Source: Camellia lanceoleosa (Eukaryota > Streptophyta > Magnoliopsida > Ericales > Theaceae). Taken from it: a DNA stretch of 64,000 nt. Both the position numbers and the translations under genes were made by a program. Numbering within the stretch: position 1 is the first letter of the stretch; each line of letters starts with the position of its first letter. Shown here one piece after another: positions 35,139 through 45,724 of this stretch. The stretch spans positions 103,020,182 to 103,084,181 of the forward strand of contig CM045761.1 of the NCBI GenBank assembly GCA_025200525.1, read 5' to 3'. The notes under the pieces were generated by a model that worked only from the letters and a program-made list of their open reading frames with translations, ran no database searches and was not told the origin of the DNA.

Positions 35139-35215
35139 ACACCTGCCGGCCACCCTGGAAGCATGTCTGCCACTTCCCATTGCGGTCGGCCACCTAAGTG
35201 GCCAGTCGGCCAGTT
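35139..35215. repeat. GGCC palindromic array before the antisense PMD gene
   Basis: TGCCGGCCACC, GCGGTCGGCCACC and TGGCCAGTCGGCCAG motifs, the same sequence class as the Tat LTR arrays, but outside any LTR I can define. Confidence 0.75.
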
Positions 35216-35520
35216 GTGGCAGATTTAGGACAGTTTTGTCTTTTTGCATAGAGAACTTTAAAAACACAACCCCAAAACACTTTTCCTCACACATAGAGTG
35301 CCGAAACCTCTTGTTTTTCACCCCTAGACACTTTTTCCTCTCAGATCCATACTTTTTACACATTTTCCAACACCCCCCGCGAAGTTGATTCACTAAAACC
35401 CTTCGGTTTCCTTCGTTTTAAACCAATCGAAACTTGTTTTCGGAGCTTTTTCATCCATTTTCACCATTTGAGGTTTGTTTCCCTCAAGTTGATCTTGAGT
35501 TTAGCACCTTTTCCCGGGCT

Positions 35521-35567
35521 TTGACTTTTTTGACTTTTTCTCTTTCCAAGAGTTGACTTTTGTTGAC
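35521..35567 (+). promoter_or_regulatory. Cluster of four W-box cores (TTGACT) before the PMD gene
   Basis: TTGACT occurs at 35521, 35530, 35553 and 35563 in a pyrimidine-rich tract. TTGAC[C/T] is the core bound by WRKY factors. The cluster lies 60-470 bp before the plausible gene start. Function is inferred. Confidence 0.45.
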
Positions 35568-36643
35568 TTTTGGCATTTTCGCCCATTTTGCTCATTTTTG
35601 CTTACTTTTTACTTTCTTTCCCGATGACAGATGACGTTCCACGGCGGGGTTCTCTGAGGAAGGTAGAGAACTGAGTACATCCGCTACCACCAGTCGGCCG
35701 TTCGACCCAACGACGTATCATCCCGAGGCATATGTACTACCACCTAGCACAGTCCGCCAGTTTATTGGATTTGCATGGCGCGCACCTGCTGTTATGGGAG
35801 CCAGAGTCTCATTTGTCCCATGACTCCTCTGAGCTACATACTGCACTATTACATTCTCTGCGATGCACTTTATATTTCTTGTATAGTTCACACATTTTAC
35901 ACTGTATTTCATCTGCTCATACATGTACACACTATATTTTTGCTCTTTCTGAACACATTCACACACTGCATTTCTGCTCATCCACACAGGTTGACTCTCG
36001 TTTCACCCGCGGATACGGGTCCACCATGGCGAGGGAGTGTATATGGACCTCCCTGATGGTGTCCAACAGATTGTTGATGATGCAGGGTTCGGCTTATTTT
36101 GCATGGGGCTGTCGCGCCTCATGGTGACTAGGACCCTTTTAGGCACATTGGTAGAGAGATGGTGGGACACCACCAACTCTTTCCATTTCTCTACCACAGG
36201 GGATATGACCATGACCCCGCATGACTTCGCCATGTTGACAGGCCTTGAGGTAGGAGGCCGGCCGATCCCATACAACTCTGGCATAGATGAGTGGGAGGCC
36301 GCTTAGACTTATTTGCTGGGAGCAAACCCGCCTATTTTCTAATCCTCAGGCTCGGTCCGGTACACTTCGTTTCCTGACCACTTCAGAGGGGGAGAGCCCA
36401 TGACGATCGAGGCGACAAAGCAGTACGCTCGAGGCTTCCTCATGTTCCTCTTCGGCACTACCTTGTTCGCCGACAGGGTGAACCTGATCGGACTATATCT
36501 GCTGGGTGCCTTAGTGGACCTATCCTAGGTTCGGCACTATGATTGGGGGGGGGGGGGCGGCGACCTTGCTACCACTTACTGCTATATGGGCTCGACCTCC
36601 TGGAAGAGCAAGAAACAGTGGGCAGCTATTGGAAACACAGGAG

Positions 36644-36881
36644 GTATGCTTTCTTGTTGACTTTACATTTTCTGCCATGCTTTCTGCTTTGCACTTTCTG
36701 TACACCGCACATCGCACACACAATCTATTTTACATTTAGCATATTGCACTGCTGTACACTATACACACTTCACTTTCGGACTTTCTATATTTGGTACTTT
36801 CGCATTCTGCATTTTACGTGTTTATTTGTATTCTAGCGCCTTTGCCTTGCTTTTATGATTGTGGGTATATGTCTATTTCAG
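36644..36881 (+). other. Intron of the antisense PMD gene
   Basis: Starts GGAG|GTATGC and ends CTATTTCAG|T, pyrimidine-rich and stop-rich, between two segments that both align to PMD proteins. Confidence 0.65.
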
Positions 36882-37683
36882 TAACTTACTCCTGAGCTAG
36901 AGGTCGAGACATCTCTCGAGGTACCCTACTCACATTGATATGATGGTCGGTGTCAGCCGAGGGCTCGGGAGATCCTCCCATACCTATGCGATGCTTTGAT
37001 CTGATGTGAGGGCAGTGGAGGCAATTCAAAACGCCCATTTATTTTTTTTTCTTTTTCTGTTTTCAGCTTGAATTTATTTTACATATCTAATAGCAACTCA
37101 GCAGTCCATGCACTTGCTGTCTGTAGATCACATGGCAGCCTTGGGCGGCGATGCCAGATGGTACTAGATTTTATTTTTTCGGAGCTTGGGGCACCTCTCG
37201 ATATCGACTCCTGCTTGAGGGGCCAGTAGGATAGGCCTGGTTTCTTGGAGAGCGCTTCATGCGCCAGACATTGGGCTTGCCATTGCAGTCAGTTCCCTCA
37301 CTGTGTCCACCATCTATACGGGCCATAGAGAGTCTCTCCCCTCAGTAGCTTACTGACTTCATACGAGGTGCAAATGCAGACCGATTCATTGGAGAGGGGG
37401 ATTATACGATCTACATTCAAGCATACCTTATGGCCCCTCTGGCAGGTGCTCGTGCTCACACGGGGAGGATATGTGATATTGCTTCGACCCACAGGGCCCA
37501 AGCGTGACGCCCTTCAACTGCGGGCTCGAGCACCGAGAGGTGAGTCTAAAGGATGCCTCCCACCAGGCGAGTGTCGGATGGCGGATCTTGGCCGAGTGAC
37601 GGTTGGCGGTACTCTGGTGTGCCCTATCGGTCTGCTTGAGCCTCTGTTGCTGGTCAAAATATGTCAGGACACGACTCACCACG

Positions 37684-37759
37684 GTATGCATTCTGACTTT
37701 CATTTGTCATTCGGATACTCATCTGTTCATCTACTGATTGTTTCAATTTGCATTTGCAG
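37684..37759 (+). other. Short intron (76 bp) of the antisense PMD gene
   Basis: CACG|GTATGC to TTTGCAG|CC, with a T-rich tract before the acceptor. Confidence 0.65.
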
Positions 37760-37858
37760 CCCTCTATCAGATATGTCGAGGGATTACTCGAGGTGCTGGC
37801 CTCATTTGAGGGCATGATCTTGAGGAGGGAGACGATGCTTAGCTCCCATGGCATTTAG

Positions 37859-38093
37859 GTAATGTTCAGCTTTCTTACATTTCGGTTATCATATTTTTGC
37901 TGATATACTGAAATTGACATCTTAATTGAACATTCCCCACATTGCATTGATACACTGCATGCATAGATCACATATGACACATTGTATTCACATATCGTAT
38001 CTGATTTCTGCATGTACTCGCTCTGCACACTACACTTGCATCTGATACTCATTGACATATTCAAAGCGCCTTTTGGTCACACCCTTGCGACAG
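37859..38093 (+). other. Intron (235 bp) of the antisense PMD gene
   Basis: TTTAG|GTAATG to GCGACAG|ACC. The next segment encodes an acidic, Ser/Gly-rich tail. Confidence 0.55.
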
Positions 38094-38512
38094 ACCCTCG
38101 GATCCTTATCCGGCAATAGGAAGAGATTCGATGCATGGCCGAGGGAGACATCGAGCCTATCACACCGATGACATCAACGAGTCGGTGAGTCTGCGATCGA
38201 GTCATCTGAGGGTGGAGGCGGCAACGCAGCTCGGGTTCTAGGAGTGGTGATGATGCTGAGGAGGGCCTCGGGGATGGGAGTGGAGGCAGCACTGGTTCCG
38301 GCTCCAGCTCAGATTCAGACAACGGTGCTGATGGCAACAGATCTGAGTCCGCCACTAGGAAGAGAATAGCGAGGCCTCTCGATCTGAGGTGGTTGGCGCC
38401 GATTTGGATGTTTTGCTTTATTTTCTTTTTGCTAGTAATGTTAGCACATTGTATAGCCTTAAGCGGTTTGTTTTCTTTAAAACTTGTACCTTTTGTAAAA
38501 GAAACCATGATT

Positions 38513-38929
38513 GAATGAAAACAGCTTTTTGTTCAAAAAGTGTTACATTTTATATTCTGAGCATCACATAACATCGCACAACATGAAAATGAGATCGATT
38601 TTTTAAAATTGCGTGTTCAAATTGCATTATCTTAATCAGGTAGTGAACCAACTAACAACAAACAAAATAAGACAACTCGACGAACCAGAACAATGGCTCA
38701 ACATCCAAAACAAATACAACTCGATAAATAAAACAAATACAACTCGATAAGCAAATTGCAACAACTCGGTAAACAAATTGCAACGAATCGAATTGAAACA
38801 AACTTGAAAACAACTCAACAAAACTGCAAAGCCGAAGATCAGGACATGTCCAGAGGAGAACAGAACACAGGTTTTCAGCATCCTCATCACACAGGAACAT
38901 CAAAGACACTCTGCTAGGGACAAAAAGAG
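38513..38929. other. Spacer between the two antisense genes
   Basis: AT-rich. An AACTCG-type motif with AAACAAAT recurs several times at 38690-38820. No gene. Confidence 0.5.
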
Positions 38930-39022
38930 GCTATCGGCCACTTATAGCCATTGTCGGCCACTTAGATGGCCGGCCGGCCAGAAAAGTTGGCCGGTTGGCT
39001 AATCTAACTAGTCGGTCAGCTA
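38930..39022. repeat. GGCC palindromic array before the DUF7745-like gene
   Basis: TCGGCCACTTA, ATGGCCGGCCGGCCAG and TTGGCCGGTTGGC motifs. With 35139-35215 it flanks the PMD gene and lies just before the start of the next antisense gene. Confidence 0.75.
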
Positions 39023-39133
39023 GTTATGGTGGGAGCCTCCAGATTGTTGTCATATGTATTCCACTCAATGCCTTATCTTCTACAACAGCTCTAACTTCGT
39101 GGTTTCTTCATTTCAGCTCCATTTTTGCCCCAA

Positions 39134-40406
39134 ATGGAACCATTCTTCACCGAAAAACTCTCCAATTAGATTGCGACTCTAGATGGCTTGGAAAAGTTAA
39201 ATTTCCAAGGTTTTGGGCTAAACACACTATTCCCGTTGAGCCGTACTCCACTGTGTTTCCCATTTCTCCATGCCGCAGCGAGATGTTGAAATCTGGTTAC
39301 ACATGTTTTCAGCTTTGGGGGACAAGAGATATGCCCCACAATCGAAGAATTCCAAGCTTTGATGGAATCCCGGCACGATGAGGAAATCTTGCCCGATCTC
39401 GTTTGGCCACATCCGGGCTTTAGAAAGGATGTGTGGGTTCACTTTACACAATGCTCAATCCACGGTTCACAATAGGAATTGGACATTCAAAGCTTGATTC
39501 ATCAATTTTCTCATGCCGACAACACTTGCATGTCTTTGGCAAGGTTTTAATGACATACCCTTTGCTTGTGCATGTTGGCTCATTTCCTACTTGTCTCTGG
39601 CTTTGGTGGATCTAGTGTTTGCTTGATTGAAGTTGCCCAAGGCTTGAGAGAGGGTAAAAGCTACATCGGGTCGACACTTGCCAAAACTTTGATGCGCTTG
39701 GATGCTTTCCATCGTCGGGAGACAACCAAGTTTGCAGGAAGTCCACTACTGCTACAGGTAACGTTTCCCACCCTTCTCACATGTGTTTCTCACACCACTT
39801 GGCCCTCAGGCTCTATTTTTCTCTCAAAACCCTTTTTTTACTCTTCTCTCTATGTACACCTCTCAATTCTTTAATCTCTCTTATTTTTCATCCCTTTCCA
39901 GGTATGGCTGATGGATAAGTTGAAAGTAGTGGACGCTTGTCCTCCGTATTCATCGTGTGACTATTTCTTCCACCCGCGGCTAGTTGATTTCCCAAACGAG
40001 GGATGGTGGTGCTAATGGATGTACAACAGGTCTGCTGTCGACATTGCTTAGCGTTGCCCCTAGTTTGATCTGCCTGAGATGAGCTATAGCATGTCTTGCC
40101 AACCTGACATTCAGCTGATTGTCTTGACGCACTATGTCTTCTATTTTTCATTTCGGTTATGGTGTCAGTTTAGTCATAACCAGACTTGCCCAGAGGAGGG
40201 GACAGAGTACCCTGCTTCATTTCCAATTTGAGGCTCACTAGCTCGGTGTACCCTTGCATGATGGAAGAGAACTTGGCCCTCGCTCCTAATTTCAGTTGTG
40301 TCCTTTCTGGCGAATGCATAGCTTGGCTTGAAGATGAGGCACAAACTGGGCCTACTTTGGCATCTGAAGCTTCCACAAGCTCTGGGAGGGGGCATAGGAA
40401 CACCTA
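39134..40406 (+). pseudogene. Antisense DUF7745-like gene carried by T2
   Basis: Plus-strand gene of two exons, antisense to T2. Exon 1 (39134-39757) stays in one frame from an ATG at 39134; exon 2 starts at 39902 in the same phase. Motifs: VTHVFSFGGQEICPTIEEF and QALMES near residues 55-80, LAKTLMRLDAFHRRETTKF and SPLLLQ before the intron, VWLMDKLKVV just after it, and LPEMSYSMSCQPDI with an FYFSFRLW block further on. This order fits plant DUF7745 proteins, function unknown, often found near retroelements. Stops at 39167, 39287, 39479 and a TAA-TGA pair near 39550, plus TAG codons in exon 2, fall mostly where Trp or Gln is expected, so they look like transitions. The 3' end is uncertain. Confidence 0.75.
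39758..39901 (+). other. Intron (144 bp) of the DUF7745-like gene
   Basis: CTACAG|GTAACG to CTTTCCAG|GTATGG, phase 0, with a C/T-rich tract before the acceptor. Protein similarity continues across it without gap. Confidence 0.8.
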
Positions 40407-40467
40407 ACTTAACCATGCCCCTAGTTTATTGCTTTAGTTTGTACTTTCAAGTTTTCTTTTGAATGTA

Positions 40468-40473
40468 ATAAAA
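40468..40473 (+). terminator. AATAAA polyadenylation signal after the DUF7745-like gene
   Basis: AATAAA about 60 bp past the last coding similarity, in a T/A-rich 3' end. Confidence 0.4.
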
Positions 40474-40846
40474 AACAACTTCAATTTGGATTGAGAGTCG
40501 GAGAACTCTGTAGTGAAATCAATGAAATTGGAGGTTGTAGGTACTGAAAATTTTCCATTTGGTCAAAAAATGGTCTAAGTTGTAAAATGATTAATTTGAA
40601 CAAAATCAACTTTTATTAAAACTTTTCAAAACCATTTTCGGTAAGGATCTGTTGGACACACGAGATCTATCCTTGAGATGTACAAGCCCGAATTCGATAA
40701 CTGGAAAGTTGCCCTTATGCGAATAACCTTTGCCTTTGGAGATCACAACCGAACTCTTGGATGCAGAAAAGACAAAGATGACCAAAACAATCACATGGAC
40801 ACAGCTAATTTGGAAGTGTTTATGGTGGACTCTGAGAATGAAGTTG
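40474..40846. other. T2 spacer left of S1
   Basis: No gene supported. The last bases, ATGAAGTTGCCT, match T1 at 14998-15010. Confidence 0.5.
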
Positions 40847-40851
40847 CCTCT
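40847..40851. repeat. Target-site duplication of S1, left copy (CCTCT)
   Basis: CCTCT here against CCTAC at 45508-45512; the empty site in T1 at about 15008 reads CCTAC, so the left copy has mutated. Confidence 0.7.
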
Positions 40852-43800
40852 TGTGGGCAGAGCTTTCTTCCGCACGCCCCCATTTCAAAGAGATGCGAAT
40901 TTGGTCTTACTACAGTTCTGACTCCTGTCACGGTTCTGTATCTAGTCTCACAAAGTGCAATATAAGACTGATAAATCACTAAAGAGTCCAAATCTGACAA
41001 ATCATTTTTTAAAATCAATTTTAATTAAGAAGTGCCAAACATGAACTGCTTTGCCAGATTACAGAGTCGCCACCTAAATGTTTTGTTTTTTGGGAAATTT
41101 AGAAAACCTTGACTCTTGCCTAAAGCCACGTATCTGTCATCACCAAAGTTGCCTCGGCTCGGAAACTTGGGTACAAGGGGGAAAGGTCATGAAATGAGCA
41201 CCCCCGCTTGCCCGATCAAAGGATTGGCCTCTACTAATCATGATATGTTGTTTTGAAAACACATGTCTTCTTATTCTAGTTATTTAGCTAACTTACTACG
41301 TGATGCGCACAGCATACAAGTATAGACTAGATCGCCTAAATTGGAACAAAACAATTCAATGTTTGTTTTCAAAAATGGTTTGAATTTTCCACTCTTAAGT
41401 GGGCTTAGAAATCTTGGTTGCCACCAAACAAGGTGGGCTTAAAACATGATGATTTGCCACTCCAAGTGGGCTTAAACTCACATTTTGATGAATTGTTCCA
41501 ATTCAAGTAATAAAGCCTTCATCCATAGGCATTCAAGTAGTTTAAGCACTTAAGCAAATAGCCTCATGGCAAGCATGCTATCATTGCAACACTTACACTC
41601 ATGCAAGGATGCTAAATCATAAACACTTACAATGTACTCCAAGCCAAAACAGAAAACTAGTTAGAAATCAATGCATGATCCTAACTATGCTAGCAATGCC
41701 TAATGCAACACATGCAATAATGCAACTAAAAAGGCTCAGCTATCTAAGATGGCATATGAATGCAACACTTGACAACACGTTTTGAAACATGTATTCAAGT
41801 AAGTATATCGAAATACAATGCAGTTTGAATGATCCGCCAAGCCCGGTGCATGCAAGACAAATGAATGATGCACACATGCAAAGCATAAGGTATGCTAATT
41901 GAAATATGCCCTAATCTAACCATTGAAAGCTGATACGTAAAAGGGAGAAAGACGCGGGGTTGGAAGACATACACACACATACGTACGCTTATTACAACAA
42001 TACGCCCTCGCGAAGGAGGGTCCGAATAAGTTAACTAGCGACGCTAAGCTAAGCTAGTTATTACAAACCAACTAATTAACTAACTTAGCTAATTAATTAT
42101 TACAACACAATTGAAATTGAATAACTAGCTAATCTAAGCTAATTAGAATATTACAAAACAAATCAAATGACTAGTTACACAAATTAAACATAAGCAATGA
42201 AATGGTCTCGCGGGCGAGGGAGAGATGCATACTCGGTTGGCGTCCGCTCAAAAATCCATTGCCTTGCCTTCGGTTGCCTCTGTTTGCACTTGCCTTGATT
42301 TCTGAAAATTGTGCCAATTTCCGGATTGCTTATGTTTGATCTTAAGAACACACTTACGGCCGATCGGCCATGGTTGGTGATCATCGGCCAAAACTGGTGG
42401 CCGGTCGGCAGATTTGATGGCCGATCGGCTAGTACTTGTGGTTGGTCGGCCATTGATTCCCTGCATTTCCTTCTTTTGCTGCAGCAGAGAGCAAACAAAG
42501 GCATGAAAATGTATTTGCAAGGAAATGTGTGTACTGCCACCCTCCTTATCATGTCTCAAGCTCAAAGAAGTGTGGCACATGGCTGTCAAGCTACCAACCA
42601 AGCATTTTCAATGCATGGTAGCCAAAGCACCAAGCTTGTACAAGCTTAGTGAATGCGGAAGTAAGACTCAAATAGCCACCACCCTAGCACGCATGATCAA
42701 GGGTGTCAACGACCAAGAAACGTGACACGTTTCATCACTTTGAGTATGAAACGTCCCACATTTCTTGTGTTCGGATTAACATCTGATCCAAACACATGCA
42801 ATGTAACACAAATGCTTATCTTATTCATGTTTTACTTGACTCATTCTTGTTTACACATTTTAGCTTACGAATTAGTCCTTTAACCAGTTAAGTCCAATGT
42901 GAAGGTCCTCTAATGGGAAAGGTGGCCTCAGCCACAAGCACCTTGAGCATGAAAGAAGCCTCATGCTTTTGGTTAGTAGAAACCCTCAAGAGAAGGCTAA
43001 AACCATTAGGCATGAGAGCCTCAATTCCATGCTCAAGCTAACAAGGGGCTAAAGACTACTTTCAAAGCAAATGAAAGAGTGAAGCATCGAGGAAGATTGC
43101 AGAAATTCAATGCTAATATGGCATGAGAAATAAGACTATAACATCCAAACAACTCGTGTACAACATGTTAAGAGTCAAAAACATTAAGGCTAGTGAAGGA
43201 CACAACACGAGAGGCATGCAACACAATACTCAAAAGGGACAAACAGCCCAAAACAGTCCTAGAACACCCTAAATGGAGTTCTAAAACATGCTTGAAATAA
43301 GCTAAGAATAGTTATATTAAGAGGCCAAAACAATAACACATGCTAGGCAATTTAGCACAATTGCACTACAAGCATACAAAGCAAAGCTCATGTGATCAAA
43401 CCAGCTCAAAATAGAGCTTAATAATGCGAAATCAGTAGTTAAAACATGCTAAAATTCAAGCACAAGTGGCAAGAAAAACATGCTCGTATATTGGCTCACA
43501 AACAAGACACAAGGCACAACTCTCAAAAGCATTGAAAGAGTGAAATATGTGAGAGTGTGACAATGATATATGCTCTGAAATTACAAGCTAAATGATGCTA
43601 TGGCATGCAAACAACCCAAGCAAAGCATGTTAGAAGCCTTAAATCACAAAGCTAGTAAAGGCATTTGTACTATAGCTATACAAAGCATGAGCCATGTGAC
43701 CAAGACCACTTGAAATAGAGCTGAAGCATGCTAAAACATTAGCAAAAATGTGCTGGAGTTGAGCTAATATAAGCTAGAATGATAGGCATACTCATTAAGC

Positions 43801-44546
43801 ACACTAGGCTAGTAAGCGAGATTGCACTACAAATACGAGATGCAAGCAACCAATGGCCAAACCAGCCAAAAACAGAGTTTAAAAATGTTAAAATATAGCC
43901 AAAAACATGCTTGAACTAAGCTAACATAAGCCACAAAAAGATGCTACTTTGTAGTGCTAACAAGGCATGGCATAGAGAGACAAGGAGGGGAGGCCACCCC
44001 CTCCTATTTTGGACCTCAAAACAAGCTTTCTACCACTGAAATTCCCCCGGAATTCAGTGGTTTAAAGGCCAAAACAAGGTTCTTTGAAAAGCTTGAAAGA
44101 TAGCTCAAAAGGCTTTACAAGCCAAGGAGCAAAAGGGAGGAAACACCCCCTAACCAAACAAGGCTTAAACCACCATTTTTAGGACTGAAAACAGAGTTTT
44201 TATAGTTGAAAATCAGCCTAAAAACAGTTTGAAAAGATGGCAAAACAAGTGTTCAAAGCAAGCTTAAAGAAGGTAAGTATTATACCTTTGAAGCAAAGAG
44301 CACTCTAGGTACAAATGATACACCAAATCAAGCTAAAACCACCTTTTGAAGGTCAAACAAAGCCCCAAGGAATCTCAGCCCCAGGACAAGCAATATCTTT
44401 ACTTCTATGCACAAAATGGCAAGGGGAAAAGAATTCTAGAGAGAGAGGGAGGATTTTGCTCACAAATTTTCTAGAAAGAGAGAGGATTTTTTAGAGAGAG
44501 AGGCTCCCACAATTGCTCTCCTCTCAATATATGAGATATGGCATCC

Positions 44547-44735
44547 ATATATAGCAAAAAGAGAGCATTTCGTCGAAATATCTGAATATAGAGACAACTC
44601 GAGCATTTGGAAGATAGCTGGAGCAAAAACTCTTCAAATTCTAAGCATTCTAGACATTTCTGGCCGACCCGCCATCTTTTTGGCCGACCTACTACTAATG
44701 ATGGCCGACCGGCCACTTCCGTGGCCGACTGCAAA
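44547..44735 (-). promoter_or_regulatory. U3 promoter block of S1
   Basis: TATA box ATATATAG at 44547-44554, GAAATATCT at 44575-44583 (one base off AAAATATCT), GGCC array at 44660-44735. Confidence 0.6.
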
Positions 44736-44747
44736 TTCTGCTCTGCA

Positions 44748-45070
44748 GGTCTAATTTCAAATGGGCATAACTCCTTCATCTAGACTCCTTTGCAGGTCAT
44801 TCTTGTCCCTAAATTGTAGCCCCGGAAGTCTTATTTCCAATGGTGGCAGCCTCACATCAAAATTCCAAGTGTGCTAAGAGATATCCCTCTTTTAGTGAAG
44901 ACTACTCAATTTCGGTCCAACCGGATTGATGCCAAACTTCAACCAGCCATATCTCCCTCATCTGGCCTCGACGTGAGAAGATTCTTGAATGAAAAATGAA
45001 GCCCTAGAAGTCTTCTTTCCAACAGTGGTGGATTCATAGCTGAAATCCAAGTATACAAATGGATAGGCCC
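44748..45070. repeat. Two tandem copies of the shared LTR module in S1
   Basis: Copies at about 44748-44870 and 44935-45070, as in S2. Confidence 0.75.
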
Positions 45071-45507
45071 GATTTAGCGAGGGCTGCTTGACTCTCTCTT
45101 AACGGTTCATGCACATCTTCTTCCCCAACTTGGTTTCTTCCCTCTCCTCTTCTTTTCTTCAACTCCAAACCTCTAAACAAGATGTTTTGGAAGATTTTTC
45201 AAAGAGTTCAACTCTCTTTCATTCATTTCCACTTTGTCTTTGCTCGGTTTACCAAAAGCGCAATATTTAACAAAATGCGAGCCTCGGAACATCGTAGAAA
45301 CTTTTTTCAAAAATGTTTTTGAAAGAGAGGGTTTTAAGGTCTAAAGTCTTTGGTCAAAATAGTTTTAGTCCAAAATGGGGTGTAAGGTTGGGACTTGACT
45401 CTCTCCTTGCCGAAGAAATTGATCCTTTGCACAGCATAGCCTACACCATCAAATAAGCAATCAGTAATGCCCAAGTCTTAAGGGCGGTCAAAAATGGAGT
45501 GTTTACA

Positions 45508-45724
45508 CCTACATATCCTGAAGATAGGAATCAAGCCTTATGTAGTTCGGTTCGGGTTCACTCAGGTTTCAACACTCTCCTTTTATGCTCTAACTTTTGC
45601 CAAGGTCGCCCTTTCTGGGTTTCCAACCTTGCGAGCTTAGTTTTTCTTATTTCAAATTTTTTGTGCTCTAACTTTTGCCTGGGTCGCCCTTTTGGGTTTT
45701 TGGCCTAGCGAGCCTCTCAAAGAT
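45508..45724 (-). mobile_element. T2 post-pol segment
   Basis: Continues the segment cut by S1. Two CTCTAACTTTTGCC blocks each lead into a GTCGCCCTTT block. Matches T1 at 15010-15240. Confidence 0.75.

Larger units (their letters stand above)
35630..38512 (+). pseudogene. Antisense plant mobile domain (PMD) gene carried by T2
   Basis: Plus-strand, intron-containing gene, antisense to T2. The clear PMD exon runs from about 35990 to 36643: GVQQIVDDAGFGLF, LVERWWDTTNSFHF, MTMTPHDFAMLTGLEVGG, GFLMFLFGTTLFADR and VRHYDWGG are family motifs in one frame, with stops at 36304, 36340 and 36526. Further exons: about 36882-37045, 37128-37683 (GERFMRQTLGLPLQ, LTDFIRGANADRFIGEG, AYLMAPLAGARA), 37760-37858, and 38094-38512 with a Ser/Gly/Asp-rich tail. 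Introns 36644-36881, 37684-37759 and 37859-38093 have GT-AG ends. The first exon (35630-35860) is uncertain. PMD proteins include host silencing factors (MAIN/MAIL) and versions carried by transposons. A 13-G run (36545-36557) sits in the exon. Not functional as read. Confidence 0.8.
40852..45507 (-). mobile_element. S1, solo Tat-family LTR (4,656 bp)
   Basis: Begins TGTGGGCAGAGC and ends GTGTTTACA, with no primer site, tract or coding sequence at either side. It splits a segment that is continuous in T1 (14991-15245). It resembles S2 more than the T2 LTRs. GGCC array at 42356-42456, promoter block at 44547-44735, module doublet at 44748-45070. Solo LTRs arise by recombination between the two LTRs of an element. 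Confidence 0.85.

Noticed and set aside
36545..36557. 13-G run as a G-quadruplex or regulatory element
   Set aside because: A single homopolymer inside a PMD exon where glycine codons are expected; its length may also be a sequencing artefact.
40852..45507. S1 as the 3' LTR of T2
   Set aside because: It directly follows pol, but it resembles S2, not the T2 5' LTR, and it interrupts a segment that is continuous in T1. The GACAC duplications pair 29478 with 57506 instead.
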